A stretch of DNA of 64,000 nt from Polyangium fumosum (GCF_005144585.1 NZ_SSMQ01000012.1:1-64000), one strand, 5' to 3'. Shown: positions 43,089 through 51,804, counted from the stretch's first letter. Made by a program: numbers and translations. The notes: generated from the letters alone by a model not told the origin.

Positions 43089-44498
43089 ATGACCCACGCC
43101 CCCTTGCATCTGACGGACAGCGACTTCGACGCCTATGCCCCGGAGAAGTCGACGTCGAACGCCTACTCGCGCCCGCGCCTCGAAGTGAAGCAGCGTGCGC
43201 TTGCCTGGGCGCGCGGCGTGATCACGCGCCTCGCGGAGCTCGGGATCACGGTCGACGTGCACGGCTCGGACGAACATCCGACCCTGCGCAACAAGAAACG
43301 CGTCGAGTGCCAGTGGGTCTTCTTCTGGCGCGACGCTGCGGCGCGCGAGGAGCTCGAGCGCCTGCTCGACGCGGGACGATCGATCTCGGCTGCGATCGAT
43401 GATCCGAGCCCGTACGGTCGGCATGCGTTCCTCGCGCTCCGGATCGCCTCGCACGGCGTCGAGGTTTGCTTCGCCGTGCACCCTGAGGCGAAGGTTGACA
43501 TCGACAACCTTCGCGCGCGGCTCGCGGCGAAGGATGCGGCGGACGGGACCGGACCGACGGCGCTCGCTGCCGAGCTCACGGCCGCGCTGCGCGCCCTCCC
43601 CGAACAGTTCGCGGTGGGCGTCGGCGCGGATCGCGTGGCTGCAAGCGCGGCGACGCCGGAGGCGATCGAGGCGATGCTGGAGCGCGCGGCCGAGGGGCAG
43701 GTGCCGCTCTGGATTGGATGGGCCGTGCCGCGCGAGGTCGCGCTGGAGCATGCGGAGATCCTCGACGAGCAGCTCGAGGATGCGCTCCTCGCGCTCGCGC
43801 CGATCTACACGCTCGTCGCTTGGTCGCGGCAGAACGATCACATCGCGCTCGATCGGCGCCTCGAAGGCATCGAGCGCGAGCGGGCCCGAACGCACGCGGA
43901 GGCTTCGGCGCAGACCGAGAAGTGGCAAGCCGAGCAGGCGGCTGCGCGGGAGCGATCCCTCGCGGAGGCGAAGGCCCGTGGCGAGGCCGAGGGGCCGCGC
44001 GTGTCTTCGCTCCCGTTCGGGTTTGGCGCGCGCGCGGGGCATGGCGCGCCGCGCAAGCCCTCGCTCGACACGTTGTTCAAGCCGAGCCAGAAGGCCGAGG
44101 GCGATCGCGATCGGCGCGGCGGAAAGCCGCACGAAGCGAAGGCTCCTCAAGCACCGGCTGCGCCGCGTGAGCGCGAGCAGACGCCCGCGCCGCCTCGCGT
44201 GGCGCCCACGCCTGCGGCCTCGGCGCCTGCGCCCGTGGCTTCGAGCAACACGAGCGCGTCGGCGCCGACCACGATGGAAAAGGGCGCGCGCGTGCGTGTC
44301 TTGAGCGGCGCGTTCGTGGACAAGATCGGCATCGTCGGCGAGCTCGACGGACGCGGCGGCGCGCGTGTGCTGCTCGGTCTCTTGTCGACGCGGATCGAGG
44401 TGACGGATCTCGCGCTCGTCCCCGAGGGGCGCGAGCGACCGGCGATCCAGAGCTCCCACCGGCGGCCCACGGCCCCGATGCCCCGCAAAGCGCGCTGA
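43089..44498 (+). CDS. KOW-domain protein of unknown function
   Basis: A 469-residue soluble protein. An N-terminal domain (about 1-230; includes LGITVDVHGSDEHPTLRNKK and CQWVFFWRDA) that I do not recognise is followed by a charged coiled-coil-like segment (about 260-300), a Pro/Ala/Lys-rich linker, and a C-terminal KOW-like module (VRVLSGAFVDKIGIVGELDG) as in NusG and ribosomal L24. Nucleic-acid or ribosome binding is inference. ATG 43089 was chosen over the GTG one codon upstream. Its stop overlaps the ATG of the ABC exporter (TGATG), so it is translationally coupled to it. Confidence 0.65.
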   Translation: MTHAPLHLTDSDFDAYAPEKSTSNAYSRPRLEVKQRALAWARGVITRLAELGITVDVHGSDEHPTLRNKKRVECQWVFFWRDAAAREELERLLDAGRSISAAIDDPSPYGRHAFLALRIASHGVEVCFAVHPEAKVDIDNLRARLAAKDAADGTGPTALAAELTAALRALPEQFAVGVGADRVAASAATPEAIEAMLERAAEGQVPLWIGWAVPREVALEHAEILDEQLEDALLALAPIYTLVAWSRQNDHIALDRRLEGIERERARTHAEASAQTEKWQAEQAAARERSLAEAKARGEAEGPRVSSLPFGFGARAGHGAPRKPSLDTLFKPSQKAEGDRDRRGGKPHEAKAPQAPAAPREREQTPAPPRVAPTPAASAPAPVASSNTSASAPTTMEKGARVRVLSGAFVDKIGIVGELDGRGGARVLLGLLSTRIEVTDLALVPEGRERPAIQSSHRRPTAPMPRKAR

Positions 44499-46309
44499 TG
44501 CAAAAGGTCGCACCCTCCGAGTTCCCCACAGGGCTCGGCGCTCAGTTCCGCCGCAACATCTGGCTCTATCTGAGCGGCGCGGTCCTCCTCGCGGCGCAGC
44601 AGCTCCTCATGGTGAAGCGCGACTTCCTCGTGAGGGATGCCGTCGACGCGGCCGAGCAGCTCCGCTCGAGCGACGCGGCGCAGGATGCGCTGCTCATGCT
44701 GGGCGTGGTCGTCATGGCCGCGGTCGTGCGTGTCCTCTCGCGCTGGACGATGTTCACGGGCGGCAGGAACGTCGAGTACGAGCTGCGCGCGGCCCTGCTC
44801 GCGCGGCTGCACAAGCTCGGCCCCGCGTTCTTCCGGCGCATGCCCACGGGCGAGATCATGAGCCGCTCGACGAGCGACCTCCAGCAGGTCCGCCTCCTCC
44901 TCGGCTTCGGCATCCTCAACGTGGTCAACTCGCTCCTCGCGCTCGCGAGCGCGCTCTACGTCATGGTGCGCGTGAGCGGGAAGCTCACGCTCGCGGCGCT
45001 CGTGACGTTCCCCGTGCTCATGCTGACCACGCGCACCTTCTCGGGGAAAATGTTCCAGCGCATGCGCGAGAACCAGGAGGCGCTCGGCAAGATGAGCGAC
45101 CGCGTCCTCGCGAGCCTCGCGGGGGTCCGCGTGGTGCGGAGCTTCGCGCTCGAAGAGGCGGAGATCGCCACGTTCGAGCGGGCGAACCGGGACTACGTCG
45201 AGAAGAACCTCGTGCTCGCGCGCATCCGCGGATCGATGCAGCCCATCATGGGCGCGATCCTCGCGGCGGGGACGCTCATCGTCTTCTGGTACGGCGGCTC
45301 GCTCGTGCTCCAGGGGGACATCACGAAGGGCGCGTTCATCTCGTTCTGGACCGCGCTCGGCCGCCTCATCTGGCCGATGCTCGCGCTCGGCTTCGTGACT
45401 GCGATCGTGGCCCGCGGCCGGGCGAGTTACGTGCGCCTCAAGGCGATCTTCGACGCCGTGCCCGAGGTCGTGAGCGGCGCGCTCCCCGCGCCCGAGGCCG
45501 TCTCCGGCGCGCTGCGCGTCGAGGGCCTCGCGTTTGCCCACGGGGAGCGGAAGGTCCTCGACGACGTCCGGTTCGACATCCCCGCGGGCGGATCCCTCGC
45601 GATCCTGGGGCGCACGGGATCGGGCAAGAGCACGCTCGCCACGCTCCTGCCGCGGCTTTTGCCGACGCCGCGCGGAACGGTCTTCCTCGACGGCAAGGAC
45701 ATCTGCGAGCTGCCGCTCGAGGTCGTGCGCGAGAGCATCGGCTACGCGCAGCAGGACGCGTTCCTCTTCTCGACGACCGTCGCGCAGAACATCGGCTACT
45801 CGCTCGAAGAGCAGGACTCGCCGGAGGCGATGGAGAAGATCCGCGCGGCCGCGACCGAGGCGGGCGTGCTCCAGGAGATCGAGTCCTTGCCGGACGGCTT
45901 CGACACGGTCGTCGGCGAGCGCGGCGTGCAGCTTTCGGGCGGCCAGCGGCAGCGCGTCGCGCTCGCACGCGCGCTCCTGCGCGAGCCCAAGGTCCTCGTC
46001 CTCGACGACCCGATGTCCGCGGTCGACGCGAAGACCGAGGCCGCGATCCTCGGCGCCATCGAGCGCCAGGCTGCGCGCCGCACGCTCGTCCTGATCACCC
46101 ACCGCGTCGCCGCGGCGAAGCGCTGTGATCGCATCATCGTGCTCGAACACGGGCGTGTCGTGGAGGAAGGCTCGCACGAGGAGCTCGTGGCGGCCGGCGG
46201 CCTCTACGCGTCGTTCGCCGAGGAGCAGGAGATCGAGGAGAAGCTCGCTGCGTTCGGCGCCGAAGACCTGCCTTCCTCGATGCCCTCGCCGGAGGCCGTG
46301 CCCGCATGA
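44498..46309 (+). CDS. ABC exporter subunit 1 (degenerate catalytic site)
   Basis: A 603-residue TMD-NBD half-transporter with six hydrophobic helices and a C-terminal nucleotide-binding domain. Walker A is GRTGSGKST (about 371-379) and the signature is LSGGQRQR. Walker B reads VLVLDDPMSAVD, with Asp where the catalytic Glu normally stands; the H-loop His is in LITHR. The missing Glu is what is seen in the degenerate half of heterodimeric exporters. The start overlaps the KOW gene stop and the end overlaps the partner by four bases. Confidence 0.85.
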   Translation: MQKVAPSEFPTGLGAQFRRNIWLYLSGAVLLAAQQLLMVKRDFLVRDAVDAAEQLRSSDAAQDALLMLGVVVMAAVVRVLSRWTMFTGGRNVEYELRAALLARLHKLGPAFFRRMPTGEIMSRSTSDLQQVRLLLGFGILNVVNSLLALASALYVMVRVSGKLTLAALVTFPVLMLTTRTFSGKMFQRMRENQEALGKMSDRVLASLAGVRVVRSFALEEAEIATFERANRDYVEKNLVLARIRGSMQPIMGAILAAGTLIVFWYGGSLVLQGDITKGAFISFWTALGRLIWPMLALGFVTAIVARGRASYVRLKAIFDAVPEVVSGALPAPEAVSGALRVEGLAFAHGERKVLDDVRFDIPAGGSLAILGRTGSGKSTLATLLPRLLPTPRGTVFLDGKDICELPLEVVRESIGYAQQDAFLFSTTVAQNIGYSLEEQDSPEAMEKIRAAATEAGVLQEIESLPDGFDTVVGERGVQLSGGQRQRVALARALLREPKVLVLDDPMSAVDAKTEAAILGAIERQAARRTLVLITHRVAAAKRCDRIIVLEHGRVVEEGSHEELVAAGGLYASFAEEQEIEEKLAAFGAEDLPSSMPSPEAVPA

Positions 46310-48237
46310 CGACCTTGTCTGTGGATCCCAAGGCGAACGGCGCGAAGGCGGCGGCGCCCGGCAAGACCCGGGCCGAGACGGCGCTCGCGCGCTTCCACGA
46401 GGAGGACCGCCTCGGCGAGGGCCTCGACGCGAACATCCTCGCGGGGCTCTGGCCGTTCATGCGGCCGCACGCGAAGTGGCTCGTCCTCTCGCTCGTGCTG
46501 CTTCTCCTCGGCTCGGGCCTCGCCGTGCTCCAGCCGTGGCTGATGGGGCGCACGTTCGACGCGTTCGAGCATCCCGACGCGGCGCGGACGCTCATGCAGA
46601 TGGGCGCCCTCATTCTCGTCTTGAAGCTCGTCGAGCAGTCGATCGCGTTCCCGCAGGTCTACCTCATGCAGCTCGCGGGCGCGCGCGCGTCGGGGGACCT
46701 GCGCGCGCACGTCTTCCGCTTCCTGCACACGCGCAAGCTCGGCTTCTTCGATCGCACGCCCGTCGGTCGGCTCGTCACGCGTGTCACGAACGACGTCGAC
46801 GCGATCAACGAGATGTTCGCTTCGGGCACGTTGAACGCGATCGGCGATCTCGTGCGCCTCGTCCTCATCATCGTGGTCATGTTGCGCCGCGACTGGCAGC
46901 TCGCGCTGATCACGTTCGTCGCGGTCCCGCCGGTCGCGCTCGGCGTCATGTGGACGCGGCGCCGGATCCGCGACGCGTTCCGCGAGATCCGCGTCAAGAC
47001 GGCGCGCATGAACGCGTACTTGAACGAGCAGATCTCGGGCATGGCCGTGGTGCAGGCCTACGCGCGTGAGGAGCAGAGCGCGCTCGAGTTCGACGACATC
47101 AACGAGGCGTACCGGCAGGCGAACAACCGCTCGATCGTCTTCGATGCGGCGCTCGACGCGGCGATCGAGCTCGTGCAGAGCCTCTGCATCGCGGCCGTGC
47201 TCTGGTACGCGGGCGTCCGTTCGCTCTCGGATCGTGTCTCGTTCGGCACGCTCGTCACGTTCGTCGCGTACATCGAGATGTTCTTCATCCCGATCCGCGA
47301 CCTCTCGGCGCGCATGACGCAGCTCCAGTCGGCGCTGGCCGGCGCGGAGCGTATCTTCCAGCTCCTCGACAACAAGGACGAGGACGCGCCGGTGCCCGCG
47401 GCTGCCGCCGAGGGGCAGGCCGAGAAGAAGGACGCGGGGTTCGGGGCGAAGGACGCCGAAGGCGATCCGGAGCCCCGAGCGTCGACCAGCCTCGCGTTCG
47501 AGCTTGATCACGTCGACTTCGAGTACAAGCCCGGCGTGCCCATCCTCCGCGACGTCTCGATCCACGCGGGCAAGGGCGAGAAGATCGCGCTCGTCGGCGC
47601 GACGGGCGCGGGCAAGACGACGGTCGCGTCGCTGCTCCTGCGCCTCTACGAGGCCAAGCAGGGCTCGGTGCGTGTCTTCGGCCGCGACGTGCGGAACGCG
47701 CCGCGCGACGAGCTTCGCAAGAGTTTTGCGGTGGTGCCCCAGGAGGTCTTCCTCTTCCCCGGCACGATCGCGAGCAACATCGCGGCCGGCGACGTCGAGG
47801 TCGACCGGGCGCGTGTCGTCCGCGCGCTGGAGCGCATCGGCGCGCTCGATCTTTTCGAGCGTCGCGAGGGCGGGCTCGAAGCCAAGGTCGAGGAGCGCGG
47901 ATCGAACTTCTCGGCGGGCGAGCGTCAGCTCATCGCGTTCGCGCGCGCGCTCTACCGCGACCCGCCGATCCTCGTGCTCGACGAGGCGACGGCGAACATC
48001 GACAGCGACACCGAGGCGCGCCTGCAGAAGGCCGTATGGGCCGCGATGCAGGGGCGCACCGCGCTCATCATCGCGCACCGGCTCTCCACGATCCGCGCGG
48101 TCGATCGCATCGTCGTCTTCCACAAGGGACGCGTCGTCGAGCAGGGCAGCCACGAGACGCTGCTCGCGCAGGGCGGGGCGTACGCGCGCCTCTACCAGCT
48201 CCAGTTCAGCCGGACCGAGGCGCACGCCGCGGAGTAG
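46306..48237 (+). CDS. ABC exporter subunit 2
   Basis: A 643-residue partner half-transporter. Six hydrophobic helices and an NBD with Walker A GATGAGKTT (about 430), a signature FSAGERQ that deviates from LSGGQ, and an intact Walker B ILVLDEATANID with catalytic Glu. The altered signature here and the altered Walker B in subunit 1 would meet in the same, degenerate ATP site, the pattern of TM287/288-like exporters; the other site is canonical. An insertion of acidic residues lies before the NBD (about 360-390). The TAG stop at 48235-48237 is followed directly and in frame by a 21-bp tandem repeat. Confidence 0.88.
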   Translation: MTTLSVDPKANGAKAAAPGKTRAETALARFHEEDRLGEGLDANILAGLWPFMRPHAKWLVLSLVLLLLGSGLAVLQPWLMGRTFDAFEHPDAARTLMQMGALILVLKLVEQSIAFPQVYLMQLAGARASGDLRAHVFRFLHTRKLGFFDRTPVGRLVTRVTNDVDAINEMFASGTLNAIGDLVRLVLIIVVMLRRDWQLALITFVAVPPVALGVMWTRRRIRDAFREIRVKTARMNAYLNEQISGMAVVQAYAREEQSALEFDDINEAYRQANNRSIVFDAALDAAIELVQSLCIAAVLWYAGVRSLSDRVSFGTLVTFVAYIEMFFIPIRDLSARMTQLQSALAGAERIFQLLDNKDEDAPVPAAAAEGQAEKKDAGFGAKDAEGDPEPRASTSLAFELDHVDFEYKPGVPILRDVSIHAGKGEKIALVGATGAGKTTVASLLLRLYEAKQGSVRVFGRDVRNAPRDELRKSFAVVPQEVFLFPGTIASNIAAGDVEVDRARVVRALERIGALDLFERREGGLEAKVEERGSNFSAGERQLIAFARALYRDPPILVLDEATANIDSDTEARLQKAVWAAMQGRTALIIAHRLSTIRAVDRIVVFHKGRVVEQGSHETLLAQGGAYARLYQLQFSRTEAHAAE

Positions 48238-48573
48238 GCGTTCCGCGAGGGCGAGGTGGCGTTCCGCGAGGGCGGGGTGCCGTTCCGCGAGGGCGGGGAG
48301 TCGTTCCGCGAGGGCGGGGCGTCGTTCCGCGAGGGCGGGGCGTCGTTCCGCGAGGGCGGGATGTCGTTCCGCGAGGGCGGGGTGCCGTTCCGCGAGGGCG
48401 GGGCGTCGTTCCGCAAGGGCGGTGTGTCGTTCCGCGAGGGCGGGGCGTCGTTCCGCGAGGGCGGTGTGTCATTCCGCGAGGGCGGGGTGTCATTCCGCGA
48501 GGGCGGGGTGTCGTTCCGCGAGGGCGGGGTGTCGTTCCGCAAGGGCGGTGTGTCGTTCCGCGAGGGCGAGGGG
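48238..48573 (+). repeat. 21-bp minisatellite, 16 tandem units
   Basis: Sixteen contiguous 21-bp units begin at the base after the ABC stop codon. The core TTCCGCGAGGGCGGGG is nearly invariant; variation is concentrated in the last three bases and at isolated positions (unit changes to TCATTCC, CCGCAAGG, GCGAGG). 21 is a multiple of three and units lack stops, so all three frames on this strand stay open and each encodes a heptapeptide, for example FREGGVS. No protein is claimed for this. Such arrays can change copy number by slippage. Confidence 0.95.
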
Positions 48574-48655
48574 GCGGGGCGTGCACACGTGTGTGCGAGG
48601 CGCGAGGTCGATGGTTGGAGAGACGAGGGCGAGACCGCGAGGCGGGAGGACGAGG

Positions 48656-49654
48656 CTACGGGGCTTGGGCGCTCAGCTCGTCGGCACGAGCGAGGATGGC
48701 TGTGGAGAGGCGCTCGAAGTCTTCGCGGCAGCGCAGCACCGCATCCATGCGTGCGCCGATGGCACCGTTTGCAGGCTTCAGGTGAAATATCGGCTTCCGT
48801 GCGTCCTGGGCGAGGAGCACCAGGCTGTGATAGTTGCGCATGGTCCCCAGGCACCAGGGGTCAGGCGTGGGGGCAGGCCCCTGCTCTGCGAGCACCGACC
48901 GGTGGTATTCGACCGGGATCTGGTGCAACCATTGATCGTACGCCTTGAGCGCGCGACCCTGCCACGTGGGGACGGTCGACTGCATGACGACGTAGCCGAG
49001 CGGCCTCATGGGAAGAGCCGGTCCAGCGAACTCCGGGGCGGAAGCTCGAGCTAGCTGTTTCGTCCAATCCGTTCGCCAGTTGCGCAACGCGGGCCCAAGG
49101 GCACGAAGCCCCTGCAGGGAGTAGAGGTCGGGGGCCAGGGGAGTGATCATGAAGTCGGCTGCGAGGAGCGCTGCACGACTCATGGCGCCGAGGCCGCGCG
49201 CCACGTCGAAGAGGACGACGTCTGCGTGGTGGCGCTCGGCGGCCACGGTGACGATGCGATGAATGGCCGAGAGGGTGCGCAAGGCCTGGTCGTTGCCATC
49301 GAGCGACCGTACCCACGCATCCGCGAGTTCTTCCTCGAGAGCGTACAGGCCGATATCGCCGGGCACGATCGCGAGCCCGTCTCCCAGGTCTTCCACGTGC
49401 GGTTCATGGGCATCACCGCCACCACGCAGGCCCCGCTGCAAGGCGTCGAGGATGGTTCGTGGCTCGTTTGCCTGGTCGGACCAGAGCTCTTCGAGACGTT
49501 CCTCGTCCAGACAATGGGCTGTCAGGTTGGACTGCGGATCCATGTCGAGGAGAAGCACCCGCTGGCCCTGGTCCACCAGCATGTGGGCGACGTGGTAGAC
49601 GAGGGTCGTCTGGCCGACGCCCCCCTTGTTGTTGAAGAACGCCACGCGCTTCAT
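48656..49654 (-). CDS. ParA-family ATPase with Gln in place of Walker A Lys
   Basis: A 332-residue ParA/Soj-like protein. The N-terminus reads MKRVAFFNNKGGVGQTT, so the signature Lys10 is kept but the Walker A Lys before TT is Gln15 (codon CAG). DMDPQSNLTAH and the rest of the core follow normally (LFDVARGLGAMSRAALLAADF; PLAPDLYSLQGLRALGP). The C-terminal part has the family end KPANGAIGARMDAV. ATP hydrolysis is expected to be weakened or lost (inference). Its ATG overlaps the preceding frameshifted gene as ATGA. No parB-like gene or parS site is visible nearby, so it is not a standard partition locus. Confidence 0.8.
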   Translation of the reverse strand: MKRVAFFNNKGGVGQTTLVYHVAHMLVDQGQRVLLLDMDPQSNLTAHCLDEERLEELWSDQANEPRTILDALQRGLRGGGDAHEPHVEDLGDGLAIVPGDIGLYALEEELADAWVRSLDGNDQALRTLSAIHRIVTVAAERHHADVVLFDVARGLGAMSRAALLAADFMITPLAPDLYSLQGLRALGPALRNWRTDWTKQLARASAPEFAGPALPMRPLGYVVMQSTVPTWQGRALKAYDQWLHQIPVEYHRSVLAEQGPAPTPDPWCLGTMRNYHSLVLLAQDARKPIFHLKPANGAIGARMDAVLRCREDFERLSTAILARADELSAQAP

Positions 49655-50315
49655 ACGCGGGCCCTCCCGAGGACGAGTAGCCCTGCCACATTGGGGACTG
49701 CGTCTGGCGATGCGAGGTGCAGCGCCGCGAGCTGCTCGGGGATCGAACGGCCGTTCTCACGCAAGACCTCCGGGGCGACGGCGCTAGGGAGGAACTCTTG
49801 CTGGAAGAGCTTCAGGTCCAGATCGTCGAGCGTGGCTCCATGCACGGGCCGCTGATCGAACGGTCCATCCCAGTTGCGACGACGCTCGGTCAGGATGCGC
49901 TCTTCGTCCCGCGTGGCCGTATCCCGACGGGGGCCCACGCGGACGCGGACACGACCGCGCAGGCGCACGGGCGGCTCGTGGGAGGGCTGCACCTCCACGA
50001 CGACGATGTCCTTCCCCGAGAGCGTGGCCCCTTGTACACGTGCATGACGGGGAAGGGGAGGAGCGCGCCGTCACTGCGGATGCCCGTGATCTGCTGGAGG
50101 AGCAGGTCGGTGACTTCGAGTCCCGTGGGCTCGCCGGTCTTGTCGTGTACGCCGAGCAAGAGAACGCCCGGCTCTCCCGTGCCGGGCAGGTCGTTCGCGA
50201 AGGCGCAAATCGCCTCCTCGATCGAGCTCTTTACGGGTGCAAACGATTGTTTCCGCTCGACCCGAAAGCTCTCCAAGTCGGCCGCCAAGCTCGCGATCTC
50301 CTGCTCGGTCAGCAC
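49651..50315 (-). pseudogene. Frameshifted AlbA_2 (Schlafen-like) gene
   Basis: Two frames together encode one AlbA_2-domain protein. The first (GTG 50315) gives residues through LPFPVMHVYKG with ESFRVERKQSF and NDLPGTGEPGVLLLGV. The second continues with ATLSGKDIVVVEVQPSHEPP, RVRVGPRRDTATRDEE and the helical part to the stop at 49651. The frame changes at the run of four C (50028-50031); one extra C would restore one open frame of about 222 residues. The protein also ends at AGLLVLG, where related proteins usually carry on for another domain. So this is a lesion or a sequencing error, and possibly a truncated gene. It overlaps parA by four bases. Confidence 0.7.
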
Positions 50316-50329
50316 AGCCCTTCACCCCC

Positions 50330-50821
50330 TCACATCCCCGCGTCCTCGACCGGGCAACTCCCCTGCGGCATCGCGTCCGGATCCGCCGGCGGGTTCGGCT
50401 CTCCGTCGCCGGTCCCCGCCACCACGAGCAGCCAGTAGTCCACGCAGCTCCCGTTCACGATCACGAGCTTGTTCGTGTCGACCGTGCGCAGCTCCGCCTG
50501 GTTGCCCGCCGCGGGCGCGATGGTGCTCTCGCCCGTCCCGCACTTCTTGAACGACAGCCAGATGTCCACGAACCGCGGCACTTCGCCGAGCCCGTGTTCG
50601 AGCTCGTACCGCATCCCCGCGGGGAACCAGAGCAGCTCCCCGTTCCACGGCGCACTCATGTAGACGCCGTGCTCCACCGTGCCCTCCGTGTACCGGACGG
50701 GCGTGTTGGTCTCGGTGGAGCGGTCGCAGTTCGGGCCGATCGAGTTGATCGCGTTGCAGCCGCTCGAGCCCACGAGCGCGAGCGCGGCCGCGACGATCCC
50801 CCAGCGTGTCGCGCGGCCCAT
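50330..50821 (-). CDS. Small lipoprotein of unknown function
   Basis: A 163-residue lipoprotein with lipobox VGSSGC (Cys22). The mature body is beta-rich with conserved-looking WLSFKKCGTGES and four further Cys (NCD, GSCVDYW, GSCPVED) that could form disulfides. The start overlaps the hemB stop as TGATG, so it is co-translated with hemB, but no functional link is apparent. Family not recognised. Confidence 0.65.
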   Translation of the reverse strand: MGRATRWGIVAAALALVGSSGCNAINSIGPNCDRSTETNTPVRYTEGTVEHGVYMSAPWNGELLWFPAGMRYELEHGLGEVPRFVDIWLSFKKCGTGESTIAPAAGNQAELRTVDTNKLVIVNGSCVDYWLLVVAGTGDGEPNPPADPDAMPQGSCPVEDAGM

Positions 50822-51804
50822 CAGCCGAGCCAGCGCGCCGCGTCCACGGCGTGGTAGGTCAGGATGAAGTCCGCCCCCGCGCGCCGGATCGACGTCAGGA
50901 GCTCCAGCACCGCGCGCTTCTCGTCGATCATCCCCGCGGCCGACGCGGCTTTGATCATCGCGTACTCGCCGCTCACGTTGTACGCGCCGAGCGGCAGCGG
51001 CGACGCCGCGCGCACCTTCGCGATCACGTCGAGGTAGGGCAGGGCGGGCTTCACCATCAGGAGATCCGCCCCCTCCTCCTCGTCGAGCCGCGCCTCGCGC
51101 AGCGCCTCGCGCGTGTTCGCCGGATCCATCTGGTAGCCCGCGCGATCGCCGAACTTCGGCGCGCAGTCCGCGGCCTCGCGGAACGGACCGTAGAAGCTCG
51201 ACGCGTACTTCACCGCGTACGACAGGATCGCCGTGCCCTCGTGCCCCTCGCCGTCGAGCGCGCGGCGGATCGCGCCCACGCGCCCGTCCATCATGTCGCT
51301 CGGCGCCACGATGTCCGCGCCCGCCGCCGCATGCACGACCGCCGCCTTCGCCAGGACCTCCAGCGTCGCGTCGTTGTCGACCTCGAGCTCGCCGCGCGGG
51401 CCCGGCTTCAGGATCCCGCAATGCCCATGCTCGGTGTACTCGTCGACGCAGACGTCCGTGATCACCAGGAGGTCCGGCGCGGCGTCTTTCAGGGCCGCGA
51501 CCGCGCGCGGCACCGGGCCGTTCGGATCGTAGGCGGACGATCCGCTCGCGTCCTTGGTCCGGGGCAAGCCGAACAGGATGACCCCGCCGAGGCCGAGGGC
51601 GCGGGCCTGCCGCGCCTGCTCGGCGGCCGCGGCGACCGGGAGCTGGAAGACGCCCGGCATCGTCGAGATGGGGCGGGGTTCGTCCAGCACCTCGTGGAAG
51701 AAGAGGGGCAGGATGAAGTCCGAGGGGGCGAGGGAGGTCTCGCGGACCAGGCTCCGGATCGCGGGCGAGCGGCGGAGCCTGCGGGGTCGTTCGGTCGGGA
51801 ACAC
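50821..51804 (-). CDS. hemB: Delta-aminolevulinic acid dehydratase (porphobilinogen synthase)
   Basis: A 327-residue ALAD condensing two aminolevulinate molecules to porphobilinogen. Both Schiff-base lysines are present: K199 (AILSYAVKYASSFYGPF) and K252 (LLMVKPALPYLD). The metal-site segment reads DVCVDEYTEHGHCG, with Cys, Asp and Cys at the three ligand positions, intermediate between zinc-type (three Cys) and magnesium-type (Asp) enzymes. The length is typical. It is divergent from htpG. Confidence 0.93.
   Translation of the reverse strand: MFPTERPRRLRRSPAIRSLVRETSLAPSDFILPLFFHEVLDEPRPISTMPGVFQLPVAAAAEQARQARALGLGGVILFGLPRTKDASGSSAYDPNGPVPRAVAALKDAAPDLLVITDVCVDEYTEHGHCGILKPGPRGELEVDNDATLEVLAKAAVVHAAAGADIVAPSDMMDGRVGAIRRALDGEGHEGTAILSYAVKYASSFYGPFREAADCAPKFGDRAGYQMDPANTREALREARLDEEEGADLLMVKPALPYLDVIAKVRAASPLPLGAYNVSGEYAMIKAASAAGMIDEKRAVLELLTSIRRAGADFILTYHAVDAARWLG

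Noticed and set aside
48192-48948. Long open frames on both strands across and beside the 21-bp repeat (Arg/Gly/Pro-rich proteins)
   Set aside because: All frames remain open because the unit is a multiple of three without stops; codon content is that of the repeat, no ribosome sites are seen, and a real ParA gene covers part of the region. Treated as a DNA repeat.
49651-50315. Reading the two AlbA_2 halves as two separate genes
   Set aside because: Residues flow from one domain half to the other exactly across the C-run, and neither half makes a complete domain.
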